Shown here in pieces: positions 56,162 through 64,000 of a DNA stretch of 64,000 bases. Below the pieces are notes generated by a model that was not told the origin of the DNA, did not search any database, and saw nothing but the letters and a program-made list of their open reading frames with translations. Made by a program: the position numbers and the translations under genes. The DNA comes from Gammaproteobacteria bacterium (GTDB taxonomy: Bacteria; Pseudomonadota; Gammaproteobacteria; Pseudomonadales; Azotimanducaceae): assembly GCA_026708185.1 (NCBI GenBank), contig JAPOVK010000034.1, positions 1 through 64,000 on the forward strand, given 5' to 3'. Position 1 is the stretch's first letter, and each line of letters opens with the position of its first letter.

Positions 56162-57820
56162 CTAATCGGCGCAGCGCGCTCCAGGTGCGCGCATCGTCGG
56201 TTTACCCAGAATCAGGTCGGCGGCGCGTTCGGCGACCATGATGGTCGGGGCGTTGAGGTTGCCGTTGGGAATCGACGGGAAGATCGACGCATCCACCACC
56301 CGCAACCGTTCCAGGCCCCGAACGCGGCACCGTGCGTCCAGTACGGCCCCTGGATCGCCATCGTGCCCCATCCTGCACGTGCACGACGGGTGATAGGCGC
56401 TCTCCACGTTCTGCCGCAGCCAGCGGTCGATGTCGACGTCCGTCGCGACCGCCGTGCCCGGCTGGATTTCGGCACCGCGGTACGCGTCGAACGCCGGCTG
56501 GTTCATGACCTCCCGCGCCAAGCGGATGCAGCGTCGCCAAACGCGGACGTCGTCCGGGTGGCCCAGGTAGTTGAAGAGAATCTCCGGGGCGGCATCCGGA
56601 TCGGACGACCGGATGGCGATCCTACCTCGGCTCTTGGGTTTGTTCGCGCCCACGTGGACCTGGTAGCCGTGTCCGGGGAACGCCTTGGCGCCGTCGTAGC
56701 GCATGGCCGCAGGCAGGAAGTGCATCTGCACATCGGGCCATGGTCGCGTCGGGTCGGACCGCAGAAACGCGCCCGCCTCGAAGTGGTTCGTGCTCCCGAG
56801 CCCGTTCCTGCGCAGCCCGAGCAGCCAGGCGAGCCCGATCGCTGCCTTGCCAACCGGCGTCAGCGCACCGTTGAGCGTGATCCGCCGAAGACAGGCGTAC
56901 TGCACGATCGCCTCCAGGTGATCCTGAAGATTCTCACCGACCCCCGGAAGCTCGTGCTGCAACGGAACGCCGGCATTATCCAAGACATCCCGCGGCCCGA
57001 TGCCAGACCGTTGCAGGACCGAGGGTGATCCCACGGCACCCGCCGCAAGGACGATCTCCTTCGCCGCCGGGACCGTGAACTGCCGGTCGTCTCGGCGCAG
57101 CGCAACGCCGGTCGCCTTCTTTCCGTCGAGCACGACCTTGTCGACGGTGGTGTGGAGCATCACGTCGAGGTTCGCCCGGCGTCTCACCGGCTTCAGATAC
57201 TCGCGGCCCGTGGATGATCGCACGCCTGATCGAACCGTCATTTGCATCGCCCCGAAGCCTTCCTGCCGAAAGCCGTTGGGATCGTCTGTGCGCCCATGGC
57301 CCGCTTGCACGCCGGCCTCGACAAACGCCGCATACAACGGGTTGCGCGCCATGTCGTTTCCCGCGCACGTCGCCACCGGACCGTCGCCGCCACGGAACGC
57401 ATCCGCGCCACCACACCAGCTCTCCGCCCGCTGGAAGTAGGGCAGGCAGTCGCGGAACCCCCATCCCGCCGCGCCGAGCTGTTCCCACTCGTCGAAGTCG
57501 CGTCCATGGCCGCGCACGTACACCATGCCGTTGATCGAGGACGACCCGCCCAGGCCTCTGCCGCGGGGGCAAGCCAGGCGGCGTCCGTCCAGGCCCGGCT
57601 CAGGTGCAGACACATAGCCCCAGTTGAGCCGGTCGATGTTCATCGCGTACGAGAACGCGGCCGGCATGCGGACCAGCAGGTTGTTGGCGCGTCCTCCCGC
57701 CTCGACCAGCAAGACGCGGTTGGCCGCATTCTCGGTCAGTCGGCTTGCCAGGACGCAGCCCGCGGAACCGGCGCCCACCACTACATAGTCGTAGCCCCGA
57801 ACCGACGTCGTCCTCGACAC
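56162..57820 (-). CDS. GMC-family FAD-dependent oxidoreductase (choline dehydrogenase-like)
   Basis: 552-aa flavoprotein oxidising an alcohol. FAD site YDYVVVGAGSAGCVLASRL, PRGRGLGGSSSINGMVYVRG (GMC signature 1), GAVGSPSVLQRSGIGP (signature 2) and C-terminal YHPSCTCRMGHDGDPGAVLD with the catalytic His. The start is GTG 57820. It follows the epoxide hydrolase gene by 13 bp, so an alcohol or diol product could be its substrate (inference). Confidence 0.9.
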   Translation of the reverse strand: MSRTTSVRGYDYVVVGAGSAGCVLASRLTENAANRVLLVEAGGRANNLLVRMPAAFSYAMNIDRLNWGYVSAPEPGLDGRRLACPRGRGLGGSSSINGMVYVRGHGRDFDEWEQLGAAGWGFRDCLPYFQRAESWCGGADAFRGGDGPVATCAGNDMARNPLYAAFVEAGVQAGHGRTDDPNGFRQEGFGAMQMTVRSGVRSSTGREYLKPVRRRANLDVMLHTTVDKVVLDGKKATGVALRRDDRQFTVPAAKEIVLAAGAVGSPSVLQRSGIGPRDVLDNAGVPLQHELPGVGENLQDHLEAIVQYACLRRITLNGALTPVGKAAIGLAWLLGLRRNGLGSTNHFEAGAFLRSDPTRPWPDVQMHFLPAAMRYDGAKAFPGHGYQVHVGANKPKSRGRIAIRSSDPDAAPEILFNYLGHPDDVRVWRRCIRLAREVMNQPAFDAYRGAEIQPGTAVATDVDIDRWLRQNVESAYHPSCTCRMGHDGDPGAVLDARCRVRGLERLRVVDASIFPSIPNGNLNAPTIMVAERAADLILGKPTMRAPGARCAD

Positions 57821-57833
57821 ACCCGTCAGCGCC

Positions 57834-58985
57834 TCACGACCGGTCGGCCGCGCGAAGGAAATCCACCAACAGCCGAACGGTCTCGACGGGCTGTTCCTGC
57901 TGCACCCAGTGGCCAGCGCCCTCGACCAGGTGCACGCCGCGGAAGTCCGTGCAGACCTCGTCGCGCATGCGCTCCAAGGCTCCGGGGCTCTGGTAGACGC
58001 CCCAATCCGCTGTCCCGGAGATGAACGTCGACGGCTGCTCGATCCCGCGGCCCGCGAACAGTTGCTGTTCCGCCATGCCGATGGCGCCGGAGCGGTAGTG
58101 GTTCAAACCGCCCTGGAACCCGGTGCGCTCGTACTCCGCCGCGTAGACGGCCAACTCCGCATCCGGAAGCCAGGCATTCGTCGCCACCGCCTGCGCCGAC
58201 GGCATGTGCTTGGCGACGGTCTCGGCCATGCCGTCCGCGGCGTCCATGACGTAGTACGTCGGCATCCTGGCCATCTCGACGGCGCTGCGGGCGCTGAGCC
58301 GGAACGGCGTGTTGTGCGGCCAGTCGGCGCTCTTGACGTGATAGTAGGCGCGCAGAAAGTCATGCACCCCCTGCGGTGCGCGCCACATGTTCGGATTGGC
58401 TTCGCGGGTCTGGTAGTACTGCTGATAGTGCTTGCGCGGTCGCCGCAGCGCCGCAAGGTCGCCGGACAACGACGAATCCGAGGCGCGACGATCGCCGGCG
58501 TCGCCTTCCGGCAGCGCGGGCGGTCCGGGGAACGGCGCGCTCATCAGCGCCACCGCCGTGAACACGTCCGGCCGAAGCACGGCGCACCAAGCGGCGATCG
58601 GCGATCCGAAGTCGTGGCCGACCACCGCCACGGTCCGGCATTGCATTGCGGCAACCACGCCGAGTACGTCCCGGACGATGTTGAAGCGCCGGTACGAAGC
58701 CAGGTCGCCGTCGTAGTCGGTATCGGCACCCGTCGTGCGGCCATAACCTCGCAGGTCCGGCGCGAACACGTGGTAACCGGCATCCACCAACGGCGGCATG
58801 ACATGCCGCCAGCTATAGGCGAGCTCCGGGAAGCCGTGCAGCAACAGCAAACCCGGCTTGTCCGGATCGCCCGCCTCGAGGAGGTGCACCCGCAACCCAT
58901 TGATGTCAGTAAGGAATCGGCTGCGGACGCCGTCCGGAAGCGCGTCGGCGCCGAGGGGCTCGAGACCTAGCGCGCGTGCGCTCAC
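57834..58985 (-). CDS. Alpha/beta hydrolase, soluble epoxide hydrolase-like
   Basis: 383-aa alpha/beta hydrolase. Oxyanion motif LLLHGFPELAYSWRHVM, APDLRGYGRTTG, nucleophile Asp in VVGHDFGSPIAAW and C-terminal His in VEGAGHWVQQEQP. Asp as nucleophile with HGFPE points to epoxide hydrolase or haloalkane dehalogenase-type chemistry. An unusually long segment between the core and cap (about 185-215) is Asp/Arg-rich. GTG 58985 overlaps the M20 gene stop in a GTGA junction. Confidence 0.82.
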   Translation of the reverse strand: MSARALGLEPLGADALPDGVRSRFLTDINGLRVHLLEAGDPDKPGLLLLHGFPELAYSWRHVMPPLVDAGYHVFAPDLRGYGRTTGADTDYDGDLASYRRFNIVRDVLGVVAAMQCRTVAVVGHDFGSPIAAWCAVLRPDVFTAVALMSAPFPGPPALPEGDAGDRRASDSSLSGDLAALRRPRKHYQQYYQTREANPNMWRAPQGVHDFLRAYYHVKSADWPHNTPFRLSARSAVEMARMPTYYVMDAADGMAETVAKHMPSAQAVATNAWLPDAELAVYAAEYERTGFQGGLNHYRSGAIGMAEQQLFAGRGIEQPSTFISGTADWGVYQSPGALERMRDEVCTDFRGVHLVEGAGHWVQQEQPVETVRLLVDFLRAADRS

Positions 58986-60175
58986 TCCTTCAGTTGCTTC
59001 TCGACCACCCGGGCGAAGAAACTCGCGCCGGTGGACAGCGCCGCGTCATTGAAGTCGTAGCCGGGGTTGTGGACGGGACGTGAGTGCTCGTCGTCGCTGT
59101 TGCCGATCAGCAAGTAGCAGCCAGGCACTTCCTCGAGCATAAACGAGAAGTCCTCCGAACCGGTTCCCGGCTTCAGATCCCGCTTGACGTGGTCAGCGCC
59201 GACCAAATCGCTACACACCTCGGCTGCCACGTCTGCGGCGCGGGCGTCGTTCACGACCGGGTGGAAGACGGTTCGGAAGTCCACGGTGGCCTTCGCGCCG
59301 AAGCCGGCGGCGACGCCCTGGGCCAGCTCGGTCATCCGTTCGCAGACCTGTTCCATCACCGAGGTGGCGAATGTCCTGACCGTGCCCGACAAGCGCGCGG
59401 TCGCCGGAATGACGTTGTAGGCGTCGCCGGCGTGGAACTGGGTCACCGACACGACGGCCGCCGTCGACGGCGCCATGTTTCGCGCCACGACGCTTTGCAG
59501 CGCCGCCACCAACTGCGCGCCGGCAACCACCGGGTCGACGCCATGATGAGGGTGTGCCCCATGGGCGCCGACGCCCTCGATGTCGATATCGAAGAACGCG
59601 CCGGCGGCGGCCACGACCCCCTCCTTAACGCCGAACTGTCCGAGGGGCATACCGGGGGCATTGTGCATGGCAAAGATCGAGTCGCACGGAAAGTCCCGGA
59701 ACAGGCCGTCGTCGATCATCGCACGTGCACCGCCGATACCCTCCTCCGCCGGCTGGAAGATGAAGTTGACCTGACCGCGGAAGTTCTTGGTCTCGGCCAG
59801 ATAACGCGCAGCCCCGAGGAGCATCGTCGTGTGCCCATCGTGACCGCAGGCATGCATCTGGCCGTCGTGCCGGGAACGGTGCGCGAACGTGTTCTCCTCG
59901 ATGATCGGCAACGCGTCCATGTCGGCACGCAAGCCGATCGAGCGCGTCTCGTTGCCGACGCGCAGCACGCCGACAACACCGGTACCGCCGACACCGCGAG
60001 TCACGTCGACGCCGAATTCCTCGAGTTTCCGCGCCACGAAATCGGCCGTCCGCTCCTCTTCGAACCCGAGTTCCGGGTGCGCATGAAGATCGCGTCGCCA
60101 GCGGGTGAGTTCGTCCTGCTTAACGGCAATGGCATCGATCAAGGCCACGGTCGCCCCCTGCTTGGTTGGTTGCAT
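58982..60175 (-). CDS. M20 family metallo-amidohydrolase (hippurate hydrolase/N-acyl-amino-acid type)
   Basis: 397-aa zinc-dependent amidohydrolase. LHAHPELGFEEERTADFV at the start, MHACGHDGHTTMLLGAARYL (metal ligands), FIFQPAEEGIGGARAMI (catalytic Glu) and GTGSEDFSFMLEEVPG with the last metal ligand are all present. It probably cleaves an N-acyl amino acid or amide. It is the first gene of a run with the epoxide hydrolase and GMC oxidoreductase. Confidence 0.92.
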   Translation of the reverse strand: MQPTKQGATVALIDAIAVKQDELTRWRRDLHAHPELGFEEERTADFVARKLEEFGVDVTRGVGGTGVVGVLRVGNETRSIGLRADMDALPIIEENTFAHRSRHDGQMHACGHDGHTTMLLGAARYLAETKNFRGQVNFIFQPAEEGIGGARAMIDDGLFRDFPCDSIFAMHNAPGMPLGQFGVKEGVVAAAGAFFDIDIEGVGAHGAHPHHGVDPVVAGAQLVAALQSVVARNMAPSTAAVVSVTQFHAGDAYNVIPATARLSGTVRTFATSVMEQVCERMTELAQGVAAGFGAKATVDFRTVFHPVVNDARAADVAAEVCSDLVGADHVKRDLKPGTGSEDFSFMLEEVPGCYLLIGNSDDEHSRPVHNPGYDFNDAALSTGASFFARVVEKQLKE

Positions 60176-60255
60176 GCGCTATGTAACCACAGTTGGGCTG
60201 ATGAACCTTGCGATGAGGTTTCATAACATGCGCCCAGTTCTCGGAGGGGTTCCTT

Positions 60256-60939
60256 ATGCCAGACCGATTGCGAGGCAAGCGCGTGCTCGTCACCCAGGCC
60301 GGCGACTACATGGGGCCGGCGACGGTGGACGTGTTCCGCGAAGAAGGGGCCGACGTGGTCGCCGACGACGCCACGCGAACGACGGCCGGCGCCTGCCGAG
60401 ACATCGTTGCGGACACCGGGCACATCGACGTGCTGGTCGCCAACCTCGCGTCCCCGAACTTCAGCGGGACGCCCATCGGCGAACTCGCCGACGACGACTG
60501 GCATACGCCTTTCGCGCTCCTGGTCGATCCGCTGCACTGGTACACGCAGGCGGTGCTGCCGCAGATGATCGAGCGCCGAGCGGGCAAGATCGTCGTATAC
60601 GGCAGCGCGACCGCCCTGCGCGGCCTCAAGACCGTGGCGGCCTACTCGGCCGCCCGTGCCGCGCAGGTCGGGTACGTGCAAGCCGTCGGCGTCGAGGTGG
60701 CCCCCCACAACGTGCAGGTGAACCTGATCGCCCAGAACTATGTCGAGAACCGCGAGTACTACCCGCCGGAACTCATGCAGAAGGAGTCCTTCGTGCGTTC
60801 CCTCAAGCGGCAGGTTCCGGCGGGCCGACTGGGAACGGCGCGCGAAGACGCCCTCTTCGCGCTGTTCCTGGCGAGCGACGAGAGCGGGTTCTTCGCCGGT
60901 CAGGCGTTCCCCTTCGCCGGCGGCTGGGTACAACGGTGA
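60256..60939 (+). CDS. Halohydrin dehalogenase (HheB-like, SDR fold)
   Basis: 227-aa protein that looks like a short-chain dehydrogenase but lacks its nucleotide-binding Gly motif and catalytic Lys. Instead it has T13-x4-Y18-x-G20 (TQAGDYMG, halide-pocket motif) and the triad S117-x12-Y130-x3-R134 (GSATALRGL ... YSAAR), the two diagnostic patterns of halohydrin dehalogenases. The sequence resembles HheB through VLVAN, GKIVVYGSA, NLIAQNYVENREYY and GRLGTAREDALFALFLASDE. Predicted reaction: vicinal haloalcohol to epoxide plus halide, without cofactor, in the cytoplasm. An epoxide hydrolase follows 50 bp downstream. Confidence 0.88.
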   Translation: MPDRLRGKRVLVTQAGDYMGPATVDVFREEGADVVADDATRTTAGACRDIVADTGHIDVLVANLASPNFSGTPIGELADDDWHTPFALLVDPLHWYTQAVLPQMIERRAGKIVVYGSATALRGLKTVAAYSAARAAQVGYVQAVGVEVAPHNVQVNLIAQNYVENREYYPPELMQKESFVRSLKRQVPAGRLGTAREDALFALFLASDESGFFAGQAFPFAGGWVQR

Positions 60940-60989
60940 CCGGGCCCGCTTAAGAAGATGACCCGCGGCCACGCAAGAGGAGACGATGC

Positions 60990-62129
60990 ATGAGCGACGA
61001 AGTCCATCCATTCCGTATCGACATCCCCGATGCGGATCTCGACGATCTGCGCGCACGTCTTGGGCGCACGCGCTTCCCCGACGCCGAACCCGTCGACGAC
61101 TGGAGCCAGGGCATACCGCTCGCCTATGTGCGCGAGCTCTGCACCTATTGGCGCGAACGCTACGACTGGCGCCCGGTCGAGGCCCGGTTGAACGCGTGGC
61201 CGCAGTACAAGACCGGACTCGACGGTGTTGGCGTCCACTTCCTGCACATCCGATCGCCCGTCGCCGACGCCACGCCACTGGTCATGACCCACGGCTGGCC
61301 GGGATCGGTTATCGAGTTCTCGAAGGTGATCGAGCCGCTGACGAACCCGGCAGCGCACGGCGGCACCGACGCCGACGCCTTCCATCTCGTGCTGCCGACC
61401 ATTCCGGGCTACGGCTTCTCCGACAAGCCGACGACGCCCGGATGGGGCGTCGATCGCGTCGCCAGAGCCTGGAGTGTGCTGATGGCCAGGCTGGGCTACG
61501 CCCACTACTTCGCCCAAGGCGGCGATTGGGGGTCGGCGATCACCGCGTCGATCGGCGCCCACGACCCCGAACACTGCATCGGCGTGCACACCAACATGGC
61601 GGTCGTCGCGCCGCCGGCCGAGATGATGGCCGAGCCCACCGAGGAGGAGCAGGACGCGATCGCGGCGCGGCAGTTCTACGCGGACTCGGACTCCGGCTAC
61701 TCAAGGCAGCAAAGCACGCGCCCCCAGACCCTGGGGTACGGCCTGGTCGACTCCCCGGCGGGCCAGGCGGCCTGGATCGTGGAGAAGTTCTACCAATGGA
61801 TGGACTGCGACGGCCATCCCGAGAACGTCCTCACCCGCGACGAGATCCTCGACAACGTGATGTTCTACTGGCTCACCGGGACCGGTGCCTCGTCCGCGCG
61901 ACTGTACTGGGAGAGCTTCGCTCGCGGATCCATGGACGACGTCAAGGTGCCGGCGGGCATCAGCGTGTTCCCCAAGGAGATCTTCAAGACGTCGCGACGC
62001 TGGGCGGAAACCCGGTTCAAGGACCTGCGCTACTTCAACCGGCTCGACAAAGGCGGACACTTCGCGGCTTTTGAGACACCGGATGTGTTCGTCCAGGAAC
62101 TCCGGGCTTGCTTCGCCACCATGCGCTAA
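60990..62129 (+). CDS. Epoxide hydrolase (microsomal type, EHN domain)
   Basis: 379-aa alpha/beta hydrolase with the N-terminal EHN domain (FRIDIPDADLDDLRARLGRT, RFPD, YVRELCTYWRERYDW). The oxyanion motif is MTHGWPGSVIEF, nucleophile Asp179 in QGGDWGSAITAS, and the catalytic His357 in KGGHFAAFETPD. ATG 60990 has a good AGAGGAG site. Its position just after a halohydrin dehalogenase suggests that it hydrolyses the epoxide formed by that enzyme to a diol. Confidence 0.92.
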   Translation: MSDEVHPFRIDIPDADLDDLRARLGRTRFPDAEPVDDWSQGIPLAYVRELCTYWRERYDWRPVEARLNAWPQYKTGLDGVGVHFLHIRSPVADATPLVMTHGWPGSVIEFSKVIEPLTNPAAHGGTDADAFHLVLPTIPGYGFSDKPTTPGWGVDRVARAWSVLMARLGYAHYFAQGGDWGSAITASIGAHDPEHCIGVHTNMAVVAPPAEMMAEPTEEEQDAIAARQFYADSDSGYSRQQSTRPQTLGYGLVDSPAGQAAWIVEKFYQWMDCDGHPENVLTRDEILDNVMFYWLTGTGASSARLYWESFARGSMDDVKVPAGISVFPKEIFKTSRRWAETRFKDLRYFNRLDKGGHFAAFETPDVFVQELRACFATMR

Positions 62130-62143
62130 GGCACCCCGCGAGC

Positions 62144-62581
62144 GTGACAGAGACACCCGTTCTGCCCTCATGGGCGGCGTCCTGCCCCCTGGCACGCCTG
62201 GCCACCGTCGGCGAGACGCATCCGCATATCGTGCCGGTGGTCTTTTGCGAAGTCCGCGGGGCGATCTACGTGCCCATCGACGGCAAACCCAAGTCCGGAC
62301 GACGCCTGCAAAGGCTGCGCAACATCGACCGCGATGCCGCCGTGTGCCTGCTGGTGGACGTCTACGACGACGACTGGTCGCGCCTGCGCTGGGTGCGCGT
62401 GGACGGCCGGGCCGAGCGAACGCCAACCACCGATGCCGTGGCCGCGGCGCTACGCGCCAAGTACCCGCAGTACGTCACAACGCCGTTGGGAAACAGCGCA
62501 ATCCGCATCACGGTGGACCGTGTCCGCTCCTGGCGAAGCCAACCGGATGGCGAACTGTCAGCCGACCCACGAGGCTGTTAG
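62144..62581 (+). CDS. PPOX-class pyridoxamine-phosphate-oxidase-fold protein
   Basis: 145-aa split-beta-barrel flavin- or F420-binding protein. ARLATVGETHPHIVPVVFCE, DGKPKSGRRLQRLRNIDRD and CLLVDVYDDDWSRLRWVRVD match the Rv0121-type PPOX subgroup, members of which are typically actinobacterial and assigned to F420 binding. Cofactor here is unverified. The start is GTG 62144; the longer frame lies inside the epoxide hydrolase gene. Confidence 0.8.
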   Translation: MTETPVLPSWAASCPLARLATVGETHPHIVPVVFCEVRGAIYVPIDGKPKSGRRLQRLRNIDRDAAVCLLVDVYDDDWSRLRWVRVDGRAERTPTTDAVAAALRAKYPQYVTTPLGNSAIRITVDRVRSWRSQPDGELSADPRGC

Positions 62582-62614
62582 GATTCGCCCCGACTCGGCT
62601 TCGGGACCACGGAA

Positions 62615-63586
62615 TTGAACGACCACGCCATCCGGCACGACTGGACAACGAGCGAAATCCTCGCCCTCTTCGAACGCCCATTGAACGACCTCCTGTTCGA
62701 AGCCCAGTCGGTTCACAGGCGCCATCATCGCGCCAACGAAGTGCAAGTCAGCACGTTGCTGAGCATCAAGACAGGCGGTTGTCCCGAGGACTGCAAGTAC
62801 TGCCCGCAGAGCGTCCACTACGACACCGGCTTGGACGCGCATGCGCTGCTGCCGCTCGACGATGTCGTCAGCGCCGCCGAGAAGGCCCGCGATGCCGGCG
62901 CGACGCGGTTCTGCATGGGCGCGGCGTGGCGCAGCCCCACCAACTCGCAAGCCCGCAAGGTGGGCGAGATGGTTGCGGCCGTGAAGGCCACCGGCATGGA
63001 GACCTGCGTCACCCTCGGCATGCTCACCGCCGAGCAGGCCGCCGAACTCGCCGATGCCGGCCTCGACTACTACAACCACAACCTGGACACGTCGCCGGAC
63101 TACTACGCAGAGATCATCACCTCACGCGTCTACCAGGACCGGCTGGACACGTTGGCCAACGTCCGCGCGGCCGGCATCAACGTCTGTTGCGGCGGCATCG
63201 TCGGCATGGGCGAGACGCGGCGCGATCGGGCGGGGCTGTTGCGGGAACTCGCCAACCTCGCCGAGCATCCGGAGTCCGTCCCGATCAACAACCTGGTCCA
63301 GGTGGAAGGCACGCCGGTGCACGGCATCGCCCCTCTCGACCCGTTGGAGCTGGTCCGTTGCATCGCCGTGGCCCGAATCCTGATGCCCAAGTCGGTGGTG
63401 CGGCTGTCCGCCGGCCGCACGGACTTAAGCCCCGAGGCGCAAGCCCTGTGCTTCATGGCGGGTGCGGGGTCGATCTTCTGCGGCGACCAACTGCTGACGA
63501 CGCCAAACCCTGCATTCGACGAGGACATGGCCATGTTCGGCGACCTCGGCATCAAGGCGTCGGCGGGCAAGACGGCTGCGGCATAG
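62615..63586 (+). CDS. bioB: Biotin synthase
   Basis: 323-aa radical-SAM enzyme inserting sulfur into dethiobiotin. [11 protein letters not shown] holds the SAM [4Fe-4S] ligands; [34 protein letters not shown] and the Arg ligand of the second cluster in [18 protein letters not shown] are present. The start appears to be TTG 62615. Other bio genes are not in the window. Confidence 0.96.
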   Translation: MNDHAIRHDWTTSEILALFERPLNDLLFEAQSVHRRHHRANEVQVSTLLSIKTGGCPEDCKYCPQSVHYDTGLDAHALLPLDDVVSAAEKARDAGATRFCMGAAWRSPTNSQARKVGEMVAAVKATGMETCVTLGMLTAEQAAELADAGLDYYNHNLDTSPDYYAEIITSRVYQDRLDTLANVRAAGINVCCGGIVGMGETRRDRAGLLRELANLAEHPESVPINNLVQVEGTPVHGIAPLDPLELVRCIAVARILMPKSVVRLSAGRTDLSPEAQALCFMAGAGSIFCGDQLLTTPNPAFDEDMAMFGDLGIKASAGKTAAA

Positions 63587-63594
63587 CGGCAGCG

Positions 63595-64000
63595 ATGCGT
63601 CGCTTCGACGACATCCCCGACGATTACGAGTCCGTGATCGGAACCTGGGAACTGACCGCCGACGAGATCATCGCCTTTGCCAAGACCTGGGACCCTCAGC
63701 CGTTCCACACCGACATCGGCGCGGCGGAGCAGTCGCCGTTCGGCGGCCTGGTGGCCTCGTCCGCGCACTTGTTCGCCATCTGCACGCGGCTGTTCTTCGA
63801 CCACCCCGACCACATCGACGTCCTCGCCATGCTCGGCAAGGACAAGCTGCGCCTGCCAAATCCGGCTCGCGCCGGCACGACCTTGACCTACCGCACGCGC
63901 TGCATCGGCAAGCGTGCGTCTTCAAGCCGGCCGAGCACAGGGATCATCACGCTCGCCGACACCGTGTCCGACAGCGACGATAGCACCGTGCTGGCCCAGG
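63595..64000 (+). CDS. MaoC-like hotdog-fold dehydratase (3' end outside window)
   Basis: 135 residues visible, open at the window end. TADEIIAFAKTWDPQPFHTD and SPFGGLVASSAHLFAICTRL match MaoC-type (R)-enoyl-CoA hydratases, with the Asp/His dyad in DPQPFHTD. ATG 63595 lies 8 bp after bioB. The usual family length is 140-160 aa, so little is missing. Substrate unknown; a fatty-acid or CoA-ester role fits the surrounding genes. Confidence 0.82.
   Translation, partial: MRRFDDIPDDYESVIGTWELTADEIIAFAKTWDPQPFHTDIGAAEQSPFGGLVASSAHLFAICTRLFFDHPDHIDVLAMLGKDKLRLPNPARAGTTLTYRTRCIGKRASSSRPSTGIITLADTVSDSDDSTVLAQ

Noticed and set aside
60256-60939. Ordinary NAD(P)-dependent short-chain dehydrogenase
   Set aside because: The Gly-rich cofactor motif is missing and the catalytic Lys is Arg; both substitutions match halohydrin dehalogenases.

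Overview
This is a high-GC chromosomal segment from a gammaproteobacterium, probably an uncultured, environmental or host-associated lineage. The evidence is a series of gammaproteobacterial gene orders: mltD / yafS-like / rnhA / dnaQ, tRNA(Pro-Arg-His)-tig-clpP-clpX-lon-hupB-ppiD with divergent folD and lpxH, trpF-trpB-trpA-folC-SPOR-cvpA-purF next to truA, asd-leuB-leuD-leuC, and aroC-prmB. Genes are packed tightly, often with 1-8 bp overlaps, and many start with GTG or TTG. No gene-free stretch exceeds about 250 bases.

Layout. 1-6.8 kb: an RND efflux pump (5' end cut by the window), a clear homologue of eukaryotic-type sterol C-24 methyltransferase, the pump's convergent periplasmic adaptor and a Rieske oxygenase; this looks like a sterol or triterpenoid modification and export module. 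6.8-12 kb: quinone oxidoreductase, SohB protease, SCP2-like protein, NudC, NhaB. 12-18 kb: dnaQ, rnhA, a methyltransferase, mltD, ppiD, hupB. 18-25.5 kb: the lon-clpX-clpP-tig protein quality-control operon and three tRNA genes, invaded by a 45-bp palindromic tandem repeat. 25.5-34.2 kb: folD, lpxH, purF and the trp/fol operon. 34.2-37.9 kb: two accessory genes between trpF and truA, a 958-aa helicase with a RelE-like N-terminus and ankyrin repeats, and a small aspartic protease. 37.8-47 kb: truA, asd, leuBDC, aroC, prmB, a DUF4892 protein and gpsA. 47-48.2 kb: a frameshifted DsbA-family gene, a short hairpin repeat and a truncated anti-sigma-factor-like gene. 48.2-60.2 kb: acyl-CoA ligase, a branched-chain-amino-acid-type ABC transporter (LivFGMH, no binding protein), two crotonases, a thioredoxin-fold isomerase, GMC oxidoreductase, epoxide hydrolase and M20 amidohydrolase, which together suggest uptake and CoA-dependent catabolism of organic acids. 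60.2-64 kb: a halohydrin dehalogenase followed by an epoxide hydrolase, a PPOX-family protein, bioB and a MaoC-like gene cut by the window end.

Main points of interest. (1) The 45-bp repeat has a 20-bp near-perfect palindromic core. It is present as five in-frame copies inside lon, four in-frame copies inside tig, about three copies in the clpP-clpX spacer and one partial copy between two tRNA genes. Its length is a multiple of three and five of its six reading frames are open, so it can spread through coding sequence. (2) The sterol methyltransferase / RND / Rieske group. (3) The RelE-helicase-ankyrin fusion, a candidate defence protein. (4) The halohydrin dehalogenase plus epoxide hydrolase pair, a dehalogenation route easily missed because the first enzyme looks like an ordinary short-chain dehydrogenase.
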